This document shows, in pieces, positions 1 to 8,180 of a stretch of DNA of 22,507 nucleotides (positions are counted from its first letter, which is position 1; each line of letters begins with the position of its first letter). A model generated the notes under the pieces. It ran no database searches and was not told the DNA's origin. It saw nothing but the letters and a program-made list of their open reading frames with translations. The stretch is taken from assembly GCA_046714175.1 (NCBI GenBank), contig JBKKBI010000006.1, positions 1 to 22,507 on the forward strand, read 5' to 3'. Made by a program: the position numbers and the translations under genes. Source of the stretch: UBA11373 sp046714175. Its GTDB lineage: Bacteria > Actinomycetota > Acidimicrobiia > Spongiisociales > UBA11373.

Positions 1-78
1 ATTCTCGGGTAGCGCAATGACCAGGAGAGCCGTCCCGACCTCCGCCGGATTGACGGCATTGATGATGACGCTGAGCAC
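1..78 (-). CDS. Possible partial ORF at the window edge, hydrophobic N-terminus
   Basis: A GTG at 76-78 begins an open frame that runs off the left edge for 26 codons, with mostly G/C third bases. The predicted peptide is hydrophobic in part (motif GTALLVIALP) and would start one codon after the icd stop on the same strand. The purine-rich stretch before it is only a weak ribosome binding site. The opposite strand is also open here (a frame ending with TAG at 83-85), and a CGGGTAGCG sequence at 6-14 resembles the intergenic repeats of this window. The stretch may therefore be a spacer or the 3' end of a convergent gene. I do not recognise a family. Confidence 0.25.
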   Translation of the reverse strand, partial: MLSVIINAVNPAEVGTALLVIALPEN

Positions 79-81
79 GAG

Positions 82-1293
<1,212 letters not shown>

Positions 1294-1299
1294 GCGTTA

Positions 1300-1323
1300 C
1301 CTCAGGTGGAGAGAGTGATTATG
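1300..1323 (-). promoter_or_regulatory. Probable icd promoter -10 and Shine-Dalgarno
   Basis: On the minus strand CATAAT (1318-1323) matches TATAAT in five of six bases. It is followed by a GAGG (1300-1303) placed 6 nt before the icd ATG. This gives a short, conventional leader. No clear -35 is visible; a heptad repeat array starts at 1335 in its place. Confidence 0.45.
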
Positions 1324-1334
1324 GCGGGGCAAGA

Positions 1335-1436
1335 GGAGATGGCAGATCGCAGAGGGAAGATTGCAGACGGCAGATTGCAGAGGGCAGATCACGGATCACA
1401 GACACGATGAAAAACCACCTGCCACCTGCCCTCTCT
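1335..1436. repeat. Heptad array between folD and icd (GCAGATC type)
   Basis: From 1335 to 1404 there are ten consecutive 7-nt units without a phase break. Typical units are GCAGATC (1342-1348), GCAGAGG (1349-1355), GCAGACG (1363-1369) and ACGGATC (1391-1397). After 11 nt a second set, CACCTGC twice then CCTCTCT, fills 1416-1436 and touches the folD stop codon at 1436-1438. The array fills nearly the whole 142-nt spacer. Nothing here looks coding or like a simple terminator. Confidence 0.85.
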
Positions 1437-2293
1437 CATCCGCCGTCTTCGGCGAGCATCACCGTGTTCCACAACAACCCGGCGATCGTCATTGGTCCTA
1501 CCCCACCGGGTACCGGAGTCACCCCGGCGGCCACAGTGATCACTTCGTCGAAGACGACATCGCCGACCAGATTCGCGTCCACGCGGGTGGTGCCCACGTC
1601 GACCACGAAGGCGCCGGGCCTGATGTGCTCGGAGCGGATCAAGCCCGGGTGGCCTGCCGCCACCACCAGGATGTCGGCCTGACGGGTCACCGCGGCGAGG
1701 TCTCCCGTGAGCGTGTGCGCCACCGACACCGTGGCGTCGCGTCCCCGCGAGCTGAGCATGATCGAGAGCGGTCTTCCCACCAGCGACGACCGCCCCACGA
1801 TCACGACACGGGCGCCCCGGGTGCTGACATCGTGGAAATCGAGGAGGCGGAGGATCCCGGTCGGGGTGGCGGGACGAGGGGCGGGCAACCCGAGAACCAT
1901 CCGGCCCAGGTTGTGGGGATGGAGTCCGTCGGCGTCCTTGCGGGGCAGGATTCGCTCCAACACAGGGGCGGGATCGAGGTGATCGGGCAGGGGTAGCTGC
2001 ACCAGAAATGCGTCGACCTCGGGATTCTGATTCAGTTCGTCGACAAAGGCCTCCACCTCGTGCTGGGCCGCGGTGGCCGGAAGGCGATGGTCGTAGGACC
2101 GGATCCCGGCTTCGAGCGCGTTGCGGTGCTTTATGCGCACATACACCTCGGAGGCGGGGTTGTTGCCCACCAGCAGGGTCGCCAGTCCCACCCGACGGCC
2201 CATGTCGGCCAGCGCCCCCACCCGGCCCGCCACCTCGGCGCGCAACAGGGCGCCGGCTTCGATGCCCGAAAGAACGCGGCCGGGAGTGCTCAC
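1436..2293 (-). CDS. folD: Bifunctional methylenetetrahydrofolate dehydrogenase / methenyltetrahydrofolate cyclohydrolase FolD
   Basis: Interconverts 5,10-methylene-, 5,10-methenyl- and 10-formyl-tetrahydrofolate in one-carbon metabolism, supplying purine and formyl-Met synthesis. The protein has 285 residues, the usual FolD length. The catalytic Tyr-x3-Lys is seen as YVRIKHR (Tyr51, Lys55), followed by VQLPLP, the cofactor-binding VIVGRSSLVGRP and the C-terminal PVPGGVGPMT signature. The segment DVGTTR replaces the commoner DVG-I-N/D-R, a mild divergence. The GTG start is supported by a TACACT -10 box only 6 nt upstream, which implies a leaderless transcript. Heptad repeats flank the gene on both sides. 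Identity is secure. Confidence 0.96.
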   Translation of the reverse strand: MSTPGRVLSGIEAGALLRAEVAGRVGALADMGRRVGLATLLVGNNPASEVYVRIKHRNALEAGIRSYDHRLPATAAQHEVEAFVDELNQNPEVDAFLVQLPLPDHLDPAPVLERILPRKDADGLHPHNLGRMVLGLPAPRPATPTGILRLLDFHDVSTRGARVVIVGRSSLVGRPLSIMLSSRGRDATVSVAHTLTGDLAAVTRQADILVVAAGHPGLIRSEHIRPGAFVVDVGTTRVDANLVGDVVFDEVITVAAGVTPVPGGVGPMTIAGLLWNTVMLAEDGG

Positions 2294-2299
2294 GGGGAG

Positions 2300-2305
2300 A
2301 GTGTA
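2300..2305 (-). promoter_or_regulatory. Leaderless promoter of folD (TACACT)
   Basis: TACACT on the minus strand ends 6 nt before the GTG of folD. In actinobacteria a TANNNT box at this distance places transcription start on the first base of the start codon. No Shine-Dalgarno is present between box and start. Confidence 0.6.
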
Positions 2306-2313
2306 TGAGCGGG

Positions 2314-2334
2314 CTACCCGCTTACCGCCTCCCG
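2314..2334. repeat. Short heptad array upstream of folD (CTACCCG type)
   Basis: Three 7-nt units, CTACCCG, CTTACCG and CCTCCCG, lie between the udk stop and the folD -10 box. They match the unit of the large array at 5692-5877 and of the arrays at 8149 and 10265. Confidence 0.65.
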
Positions 2335-2372
2335 CCAGAACTCGGCAATGCGGGGAGTCCGGCAGCCAGCAG

Positions 2373-3023
2373 TCATGACTTCCTGCCTACCTCTCGAATC
2401 ATCGAAATCACCGTTCCCACGGCACCCAGGTTGTAGCCCTCGGGGATCACGATGTCTGCGTAGCGCTTCGAAGGCTCGACGAACTGGAGGTGCATCGGCC
2501 GCACCGTCTCCAGGTATTGGTCGCGCACCGACTCGAAGGTGCGCCCGCGCTCGGTGATGTCGCGCTCCCAGCGACGGGCCAGACGCAGGTCGGAATCGGT
2601 GTCCACATAGACCTTGAGATCCATCACCGCCCGTAGCGTCGGCTCGTAGAGGACGAGGATCCCCTCGACGATCACCGCCGGTCGCGGCTCGACAACCACT
2701 GTCTGTGAGGCCCGGTTGTGGACGGTGAAGTCATAGACGGGCCGCGCAATGCTGCGGCCGGCCCGCAGCTCTTCGAGATGGTGGACCAGCAACTCGGTCT
2801 CCATCGAGTCGGGGTGGTCGTAATTGACCTTGGCCCGTTGCTCCCGGGCAAGGTCGGTCTGGTCGCGGTAGTAGGCGTCCTGCTGGATCAGCACCACCGA
2901 CTCGGGACCGATGGCGTTGATGATCGATTCCGCAATCGTCGTCTTGCCCGATCCCGACCCTCCGGCGATGCCGATGATCAGCGGACCCGCCTTCGGCCAG
3001 TGCGCGGACCCGGAGAAAGGCAT
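2373..3023 (-). CDS. udk: Uridine kinase
   Basis: Phosphorylates uridine and cytidine with ATP or GTP in pyrimidine salvage. The protein has 216 residues from the chosen start, close to the usual Udk length (about 210). The P-loop GGSGSGKTT lies at residues 21-29. Later motifs are QQDAYYRD, NYDHPDSME, and IVEGILVLYEP followed by VDTDSDLRLARR, all typical of the uridine kinase/phosphoribulokinase fold. The open frame continues 43 codons further upstream, but that part is not conserved and reaches into the array behind sucD. A TACCCT box 7 nt before the ATG at 3023 marks the true, leaderless start. Closely related phosphoribulokinases are unlikely given the length and motifs. Confidence 0.94.
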   Translation of the reverse strand: MPFSGSAHWPKAGPLIIGIAGGSGSGKTTIAESIINAIGPESVVLIQQDAYYRDQTDLAREQRAKVNYDHPDSMETELLVHHLEELRAGRSIARPVYDFTVHNRASQTVVVEPRPAVIVEGILVLYEPTLRAVMDLKVYVDTDSDLRLARRWERDITERGRTFESVRDQYLETVRPMHLQFVEPSKRYADIVIPEGYNLGAVGTVISMIREVGRKS

Positions 3024-3030
3024 AGCGGCC

Positions 3031-3036
3031 AGGGTA
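3031..3036 (-). promoter_or_regulatory. Leaderless promoter of udk (TACCCT)
   Basis: TACCCT on the minus strand lies 7 nt before the udk ATG. It is the same hexamer, at nearly the same distance, as in front of guaB3. It decides the start codon against the longer open frame. Confidence 0.6.
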
Positions 3037-3079
3037 GTGATGGACTCTCCGCCTCCCGCCCCGGCTAGGCAGCGTCCGC

Positions 3080-3107
3080 CGGTAGCGGGCCGCGGGTGGC
3101 GGGACGC
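3080..3107. repeat. Heptad array behind sucD (GGGTGGC type)
   Basis: Four 7-nt units (CGGTAGC, GGGCCGC, GGGTGGC, GGGACGC) end one base before the sucD stop codon at 3109-3111. They share the GGTAGCGGG core with the large array at 5829-5877. Confidence 0.65.
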
Positions 3108-3108
3108 C

Positions 3109-3981
3109 TCACAGAAGCCTCCCGATCGCCTCGCCCAGGAGCGTTGGATCATCGACCACTACCACTCCGGCGTCGCGCAACGCCGCTTGCTTGGCCTGGG
3201 CGGTGCCGGACGAGCCGGAGATGATCGCCCCGGCATGGCCCATCTTCTTGCCGACGGGCGCAGTGACCCCGGCGATGTAGGCGACCACCGGCTTGGTGAA
3301 ATTGTCCTTGATGAAACGGGCCGCTTCTTCCTCGGCGCTGCCACCAATCTCACCGATCATCACCACCGCGATCGTCTCGCTATCGGCCTGAAACCGCCCC
3401 AGAACATCTACGAACGATGTGCCCGGCACCGGATCGCCTCCGATGCCGACGCAGGTGGACTGGCCGATGCCCCGCTGGGTCAGCTCGTGGATCGCCTGGT
3501 AGGTGAGTGTGCCGGATCGGGAGACCACGCCAACGTTGCCCGGAAGGGTTATCTCGTGCGGCGTGATGCCCACGTTGCATTTGCCGGGAGAGATCACCCC
3601 GGGACAGTTGGGTCCGATCAGAGTGGTACCGGAGGTCTGCTTCAGGTAATTGAACACCCGTGCCTCGTCGTGGGCCGGGATGCCCTCGGTGATCGCCACG
3701 ATCAACTCGATGCCGGGACAGGCCGCGGCCTCGAGGATGCCGTCGGCGGCGAATGCCGGCGGCACGAACACCATCGAGGTGTTGGCCCCGGTCGCGGCCA
3801 CCGCGGCGGCGACGCTGTCGAACACCGGCACCCCGGCGACGTCGCTGCCGCCCTTGCCCGGTGTCACCCCGGCCACCAGGTTGGTCCCCGAGGCCTGGTT
3901 GCGCAGCCCGTGAAACCGCCCCTGCGAACCGGTGAGCCCCTGGACGAGGAGGCGGGTGGATTGGTCGACGTAGATCGCCAT
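3109..3981 (-). CDS. sucD: Succinyl-CoA ligase (ADP/GDP-forming), alpha subunit
   Basis: Alpha subunit of succinyl-CoA synthetase, which makes ATP or GTP while converting succinyl-CoA to succinate. It has 290 residues from the ATG at 3981. The CoA-binding Rossmann part shows GLTGSQGRFH and GVTPGKGG. GPNCPGVISPGKCNVG and GIGGDPVPGTSFVDVL follow. The phosphorylated histidine sits in KKMGHAGAII (His249). A GTG three codons further upstream is possible, but the MAIYVDQ start fits the family and has a GGGGA about 10 nt before it. The gene follows sucC after 118 nt filled by a heptad array, so the two are probably one operon despite the gap. Confidence 0.96.
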   Translation of the reverse strand: MAIYVDQSTRLLVQGLTGSQGRFHGLRNQASGTNLVAGVTPGKGGSDVAGVPVFDSVAAAVAATGANTSMVFVPPAFAADGILEAAACPGIELIVAITEGIPAHDEARVFNYLKQTSGTTLIGPNCPGVISPGKCNVGITPHEITLPGNVGVVSRSGTLTYQAIHELTQRGIGQSTCVGIGGDPVPGTSFVDVLGRFQADSETIAVVMIGEIGGSAEEEAARFIKDNFTKPVVAYIAGVTAPVGKKMGHAGAIISGSSGTAQAKQAALRDAGVVVVDDPTLLGEAIGRLL

Positions 3982-3995
3982 CAGTTGCACGTCCC

Positions 3996-4099
3996 CGTCG
4001 CCAGTCGCCGGTCGCCCGACGCCCGACGCCCGTCATCGGAAGGGGCGAGGGGCGAAAGGCGAGGGGCTGGGTTGCGACTGACGACTGACCGCTGGCGAC
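3996..4099. repeat. Composite heptad array between sucC and sucD
   Basis: Three different 7-nt units follow each other: CGTCGCC-like units from 3996 to 4037 (e.g. AGTCGCC, CGACGCC twice), GAGGGGC/GAAAGGC from 4047 to 4067, and GACTGAC twice plus CGCTGGC from 4076 to 4096. The last unit runs into the sucC stop codon at 4100-4102. The array separates two genes that are usually adjacent or overlapping. Confidence 0.85.
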
Positions 4100-5248
4100 T
4101 CATAGCGTGGACCCCGCGAGCGCCACCGCGCGCTCTGCTGCGTCCCGCATCGTCGCCGCCGGGATCAAGCGATCAGAGGTCACCGCAGCGAGGATGGCGC
4201 GCCCTTCGGGAGCGTTGGTGCCGTCGAGGCGGACCACGATCGGCCAGGGCAGCGTTAGTCGTCCGATCGCCGCCACGATTCCCTCGGCCACCAGGTCGCA
4301 GCGAGTGATTCCACCGAAGATGTTGATCAACACCGACCGCACCGAGGGGTCGTGGGTGAGGACCTCGAGGGCGTTGCTGATGGTGTCGGCCCCCGCCCCG
4401 CCACCAACGTCGAGAAAGTTGGCGGCCCGGCCGCCGACCAACGACACCACGTCCAATGTCGACATCACCAGCCCGGCCCCGTTGCCGATGATCCCCACCG
4501 ACCCTTCCAGCTTGATGAAGTTGAGATCGTGCTTGCGGGCCATCTCCTCGATGGGATCTGGAGTGAAGGCGTCGCGAAACTCCTCGAACTCGGGATGACG
4601 AAAGAAAGCGTTGCCGTCAAGAGTCACCTTCGCATCGAGGGCGACGATTTCGCCGGATGCCGTCTTGATGAGCGGATTCACTTCCACCAGATCGCAGTCG
4701 AGCGTCACAAAGGCCCGGTAAAGCGCCTGCAGCATGGCAATCGACTTGCGGGCGGAGGCGCGGTCGAGACCGGCCCGATACACCAGCTCCGATGCCTGCC
4801 ACGTGGTCAGCCCGAGGACGGGATCGATGTGCATCCGCACCAGTGCCTCGGGACTCTCGACAGCGACAGCCTCGATGTCCATGCCGCCTTGGGCGGAGAC
4901 CAGAGCCAGATGCTTGCGGGCGGCGCGATCGAGCGTGAACGACACGTAGTACTCGGCGGCGACCTCCGCGGCCTGCTCCACCCACACCACCCGCACGATG
5001 TGGCCCTTGATATCCATTCCCAGGATGTCCGCGGCGCGCGCGAAGGCCTCATCGGGATCCTTGGCGACCTTGATCCCGCCTGCTTTGCCGCGGCCTCCGA
5101 CCTGTACCTGCGCCTTGACCACGACGGTGCCACCGAGCTCTGCGGCCGCCTGGCGCGCCTCTTCGGGGGTATGCGCGGCTCGGCCCGCCGGAACCGGAAC
5201 CCCAACCCGGGCGAACAGCGACTTGCCCTGAAACTCGAACAGGTCCAC
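4100..5248 (-). CDS. sucC: Succinyl-CoA ligase, beta subunit
   Basis: Beta subunit of succinyl-CoA synthetase, carrying the nucleotide-binding ATP-grasp domain and the succinate site. It has 382 residues, normal for the family. Seen in order are the N-terminal FQGKSLFARVGVPVP, the ATP-grasp segment VVKAQVQVGGRGKAGGIK, EVNPLIKT with ALDAKVTLD (metal and phosphate contacts), and FLDVGGGA and NIFGGITRCD in the C-terminal domain. It starts with GTG, 2 nt after the stop of the upstream B12-binding subunit, with GGAG 8 nt before it, so the two are cotranscribed. ATP versus GTP preference cannot be told from this reading. Confidence 0.96.
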   Translation of the reverse strand: MDLFEFQGKSLFARVGVPVPAGRAAHTPEEARQAAAELGGTVVVKAQVQVGGRGKAGGIKVAKDPDEAFARAADILGMDIKGHIVRVVWVEQAAEVAAEYYVSFTLDRAARKHLALVSAQGGMDIEAVAVESPEALVRMHIDPVLGLTTWQASELVYRAGLDRASARKSIAMLQALYRAFVTLDCDLVEVNPLIKTASGEIVALDAKVTLDGNAFFRHPEFEEFRDAFTPDPIEEMARKHDLNFIKLEGSVGIIGNGAGLVMSTLDVVSLVGGRAANFLDVGGGAGADTISNALEVLTHDPSVRSVLINIFGGITRCDLVAEGIVAAIGRLTLPWPIVVRLDGTNAPEGRAILAAVTSDRLIPAATMRDAAERAVALAGSTL

Positions 5249-5250
5249 GC

Positions 5251-5643
5251 TCAGCGCTCCGCGATATTGGCGTCGACCCAGGCGACCACGTCGGCCAACG
5301 GAGTTCCCGGGGTGAAAATCGCCGCCATACCGGCAGCCTGCAGGGCGACGATGTCATCGGCGGGAATGATCCCGCCGCCAAAGACGACGATGTCGGTCGC
5401 CTGGCGCTCCCGCAGCAACTCGACGACGCGAGGGAACAGCGTCATATGCGCTCCGGACAGCACCGACAGGCCAATGGCGGCAACATCCTCCTGGAGGGCG
5501 GTCTCGACGATCTGTTCCGGGGTCTGATGCAGTCCCGAGTAGATGATCTCGTTGCCGGCGTCGCGCAGCGCTCGGGCGATCACCTTGGCTCCGCGATCGT
5601 GCCCGTCGAGCCCAGGTTTGGCGATGAGAATGCGGCGCGGCAT
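5251..5643 (-). CDS. Methylmalonyl-CoA mutase small (B12-binding) subunit or stand-alone B12-binding domain
   Basis: A 130-residue protein made only of the cobalamin-binding domain. The DxHxxG motif that ligates cobalt through histidine is DGHDRG (Asp13, His15, Gly18), followed by GLSVLSG (residues 58-64, the SxL motif) and VVFGGGIIP (the GG motif). This is the C-terminal domain of methylmalonyl-CoA mutase, which here must pair with a separate catalytic subunit encoded elsewhere. The mutase converts methylmalonyl-CoA to succinyl-CoA, and the gene lies 2 nt before sucC-sucD, which use that product. A TAACCT box 10 nt before the ATG suggests a nearly leaderless transcript. Other mutases with split B12 subunits (for example ethylmalonyl- or isobutyryl-CoA mutase) cannot be excluded. 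Confidence 0.88.
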   Translation of the reverse strand: MPRRILIAKPGLDGHDRGAKVIARALRDAGNEIIYSGLHQTPEQIVETALQEDVAAIGLSVLSGAHMTLFPRVVELLRERQATDIVVFGGGIIPADDIVALQAAGMAAIFTPGTPLADVVAWVDANIAER

Positions 5644-5653
5644 GACGCGAGAG

Positions 5654-5659
5654 AGGTTA
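5654..5659 (-). promoter_or_regulatory. Putative promoter of the mutase subunit-sucC-sucD operon (TAACCT)
   Basis: TAACCT on the minus strand lies 10 nt before the ATG. With transcription start about 7 nt downstream the leader would be about 3 nt. No Shine-Dalgarno is seen. Weaker than the 6-7 nt cases. Confidence 0.4.
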
Positions 5660-5691
5660 CCGCGTCCGTTACGACGGTCTCCGGCTAGTGG

Positions 5692-5877
5692 CTACCCGTC
5701 GCTCGATGGTCGCTACCCGCTGCCCGCTACCCGTCGCCCGCCAGATCGCGGCGCTACCCGGTGCTCGCTTCCCGCTGCCCGCCACCCGTCGCCCGCCAGA
5801 TCGCGGCCTACCGGCAAGCGCGTCCAATCGGGCGGGTAGCCGGAAGCGGGAAGCCGGTAGCGGGTAACGGGAAGCGG
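5692..5877. repeat. Large heptad array with inverted arms between pcrA and the mutase subunit
   Basis: The left arm (5692-5816) is built of CTACCCG, CTGCCCG, TCGCCCG and CTTCCCG units. It holds a 32-nt direct repeat (5721-5752 and 5776-5807, one mismatch). The right arm (5829-5877) has seven units of the complementary type (GTAGCCG, GAAGCGG, GTAACGG). CTTCCCG on the left can pair with CGGGAAG on the right, so the spacer could fold into a large imperfect hairpin. It begins about 10 nt past the pcrA stop and occupies most of the 245-nt spacer. No ORF here is convincing. Confidence 0.85.
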
Positions 5878-5888
5878 GATCTTTGCCG

Positions 5889-8075
5889 TCACGCCCTCTC
5901 TAGGGGCGCCCAGGCGAGTAGCAGCCGCTTCTCGCCCGCCTCGTCGAACCGAACCACGGCCTCGGTACGATCGCCGGCGCCGTTCACCTGCACCACGGTT
6001 CCCAGGCCCCATTGCCGATGTCGGATCCGATCCCCGCGCCCCACCTCGGCTCCAGACAGGGTCGCCGGTGGTGCGGTCGCCGATTCCCGCTCGTGCCGCC
6101 GGGGCCGCGGGTCGGCGCGGTCGATCAGCGTGTCCGGGATCTCGTCGAGGAACCGGCTCGGTGAGTTGAAGTTGGTGGCACCGAACAGGTTCCGCGTGGT
6201 GGCGTGGCTGAGAAACAGCCGCCGCTTCGCCCGCGTCAACCCCACATAGGCCAGGCGACGCTCCTCCTCCAGCTCCGCAGGGTCGCCCAGGGACCGCATG
6301 TGCGGAAACACCCCTTCCTCCAAGCCGACCAGAAAGATCACCGGGAACTCCAGTCCCTTGGCGTTGTGGAGGGTCATCAGAGTCACCAGGCCCGAGGACT
6401 GGAGGGCATCGACGTCGGACACCAGCGCGGTCGACTCGAGAAACTTCTCCAACCGGCGCATCCCGGACATCTCATCCCACGACTCGTCGCCGAGGTCGGT
6501 GGCTGGACCTCGCTCTTCGAACTCGGTGGCAACGGAGAGCAGCTCCCGGAGGTTCTCCACTCGGCTCAATGCCTCGATCGTGCCCTCCCGCTCCAGCTCG
6601 GCGATATAGCCCGTGTCGTCGAGGATGGCCTGGAGGGCGGCGCGGGGCCCATCGTCCGCCGCGGCCACGAGCAGGTTGAGCACGGCCACGAACTCGCCCA
6701 TGGCGTTGGCGGCGCGGCCGGCGAGGCGAGGGTTCTTATCGGCCCGCTGCACCGCCTCGTAGAAGGTGATGCCTTCGGCTTCGGCCATCCGATCGAGGTG
6801 CCCGACGGAGGTGTCCCCGATGCCTCGCTTGGGCACGTTGATGATGCGCTTTACCGCCACCGTGTCGGCGGGGTTCACCATGGCCTTCAGGTAGGCCATC
6901 ACGTCCTTGATCTCACGGCGGTCGTAGAACTTGGGGCCGCCGATCACCTGATAGGGCACGCCATACCGGACGAACACCTCCTCGATCACTCGGGACTGAG
7001 CATGGGTGCGGTAGAACACCGCGGCGTCGGCTCTGGTGAGTCCCTCCTCTGCGAGATCTTCGATGCGTTCGGCTATGAACGCCGCCTCATCGTGCTCATC
7101 CTCGGCGCGGTACACGGTGATCGGAGCGCCTTCGCCCAGGTCGGTCCACAGGTGCTTGGGCTTGCGGCCCGGGTTGTTGGAGATGACCGCGTTGGCAGCA
7201 TCCAGAATCGTCTGCGTCGACCGATAGTTGCGGTCAAGCACGATCACGGTCGCGTCCGGGTAGTCGCGCTCGAACTCGAGGATGTTGCGGATGTCGGCGC
7301 CGCGGAACGCGTAGATGCTCTGATCGGAGTCTCCGACCACGCACAGGTTGCGATGCCGAGCGGCCAGCATCTGCACCAGCCGGTATTGGGCATGGTTGGT
7401 GTCCTGGTACTCGTCCACCAGCACATATCGGAAACGGTCCTGGTAGTGCTCCAGCACCTGGGGGAACGCCCCGAACAGTTCCACCGTGACCATGAGCAGG
7501 TCGTCGAAGTCCATCGCCGATGCCTCCAGCAGTCGCTGCTGATAGAGGCGATAAACGTCGGCAACCTTCTCGTGATAGAACCCGTTGTCTCGTGCTGCGA
7601 AGCTCTCGAAGTCGATCAGCTCGTTCTTGGCGTTGCTGATCGCGGCCCGAATCCCCTTCGGTGGGAACCGCTTCGGATCGAGATCGAGGTCGCGTACGCA
7701 CCACTCGACCAGGCGCCGGGAGTCGATCTCGTCATAGATGGTGAACTGGGACTTGTAGCCCAGCATCGAGGCATCACGCCGGAGAATGCGCACGCAAGCC
7801 GAGTGGAACGTCGAGACCCACATGCCCCGCGCCACCCCGCCGACGAGGCGACCCACACGGTCCTTCATCTCGTCGGCGGCCTTGTTGGTGAATGTGATCG
7901 CCAGGATCCCGAATGGCGACACCCCAAGATCACGGATCAAGTGGGCGACGCGGTAGGTGAGCACTCGGGTCTTACCCGAACCGGCCCCGGCGACGACCAG
8001 CACCGGACCCTCGGTGGCGGCTACGGCTTGACGCTGGGACGGGTTCAGCTCGTCGAAGAGCGTCGACTCAGGCAC
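5889..8075 (-). CDS. pcrA: ATP-dependent DNA helicase PcrA/UvrD
   Basis: Superfamily 1A 3'-5' DNA helicase of nucleotide excision repair and replication restart. The protein has 728 residues. Walker A is AGAGSGKTR (about residues 29-37), Walker B VDEYQDTN, motif III GDSDQSIYAFRGAD, motif IV around LDRNYRST, motif V TLHNAKGLEFPVIFL and motif VI YVGLTRAKRRLF. The C-terminus (DRIRHRQWGLGTVV onward) is the Tudor-like domain that binds RNA polymerase in PcrA and UvrD. The last residues PLERA complete a normal length. The GTG start is preceded by TAAACT at 6 nt, so the transcript is probably leaderless. It appears monocistronic. Confidence 0.97.
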   Translation of the reverse strand: MPESTLFDELNPSQRQAVAATEGPVLVVAGAGSGKTRVLTYRVAHLIRDLGVSPFGILAITFTNKAADEMKDRVGRLVGGVARGMWVSTFHSACVRILRRDASMLGYKSQFTIYDEIDSRRLVEWCVRDLDLDPKRFPPKGIRAAISNAKNELIDFESFAARDNGFYHEKVADVYRLYQQRLLEASAMDFDDLLMVTVELFGAFPQVLEHYQDRFRYVLVDEYQDTNHAQYRLVQMLAARHRNLCVVGDSDQSIYAFRGADIRNILEFERDYPDATVIVLDRNYRSTQTILDAANAVISNNPGRKPKHLWTDLGEGAPITVYRAEDEHDEAAFIAERIEDLAEEGLTRADAAVFYRTHAQSRVIEEVFVRYGVPYQVIGGPKFYDRREIKDVMAYLKAMVNPADTVAVKRIINVPKRGIGDTSVGHLDRMAEAEGITFYEAVQRADKNPRLAGRAANAMGEFVAVLNLLVAAADDGPRAALQAILDDTGYIAELEREGTIEALSRVENLRELLSVATEFEERGPATDLGDESWDEMSGMRRLEKFLESTALVSDVDALQSSGLVTLMTLHNAKGLEFPVIFLVGLEEGVFPHMRSLGDPAELEEERRLAYVGLTRAKRRLFLSHATTRNLFGATNFNSPSRFLDEIPDTLIDRADPRPRRHERESATAPPATLSGAEVGRGDRIRHRQWGLGTVVQVNGAGDRTEAVVRFDEAGEKRLLLAWAPLERA

Positions 8076-8081
8076 CAGGCG

Positions 8082-8087
8082 AGTTTA
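8082..8087 (-). promoter_or_regulatory. Leaderless promoter of pcrA (TAAACT)
   Basis: TAAACT on the minus strand ends 6 nt before the pcrA GTG. There is no Shine-Dalgarno in between. Confidence 0.6.
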
Positions 8088-8148
8088 GAGATGGCGAGTG
8101 GCTGAATCGCAGGAGTGTGATTTGAGTGGGCAACGAGCAACCCTCTTG

Positions 8149-8162
8149 CGGGTAGCGGGAAG
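8149..8162. repeat. Short heptad pair between CheA-like gene and pcrA (CGGGTAG/CGGGAAG)
   Basis: Two 7-nt units of the same type as the right arm of the array at 5829-5877, 18 nt behind the stop of the CheA-like gene. On the minus strand TGCGGGT (about 8169-8175) can pair with ACCCGCA (about 8147-8153), a weak 7-bp hairpin that could help termination. Confidence 0.5.
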
Positions 8163-8180
8163 CAGCACCCGCAGCGTGCC

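Noticed and set aside
3024..3152. 43-codon N-terminal extension of udk
   Set aside because: It overlaps the 3' end of sucD and the array, and the leaderless TACCCT box lies inside it, 7 nt before the proper ATG.
2911..4308. 465-codon plus-strand frame across udk, sucD and sucC
   Set aside because: It crosses three conserved genes and repeat spacers on the opposite strand and has low-complexity, Arg/His/Gly-rich composition.
5692..5877. CRISPR array
   Set aside because: Units are 7 nt, contiguous and degenerate, without 20- to 50-nt repeats alternating with unique spacers, and no cas gene is near.
6204..8105. Long open frame (633 codons) on the plus strand opposite pcrA
   Set aside because: It is antisense to a complete helicase with all motifs; long shadow frames are expected in G+C-rich DNA, and its translation has no recognisable domain.
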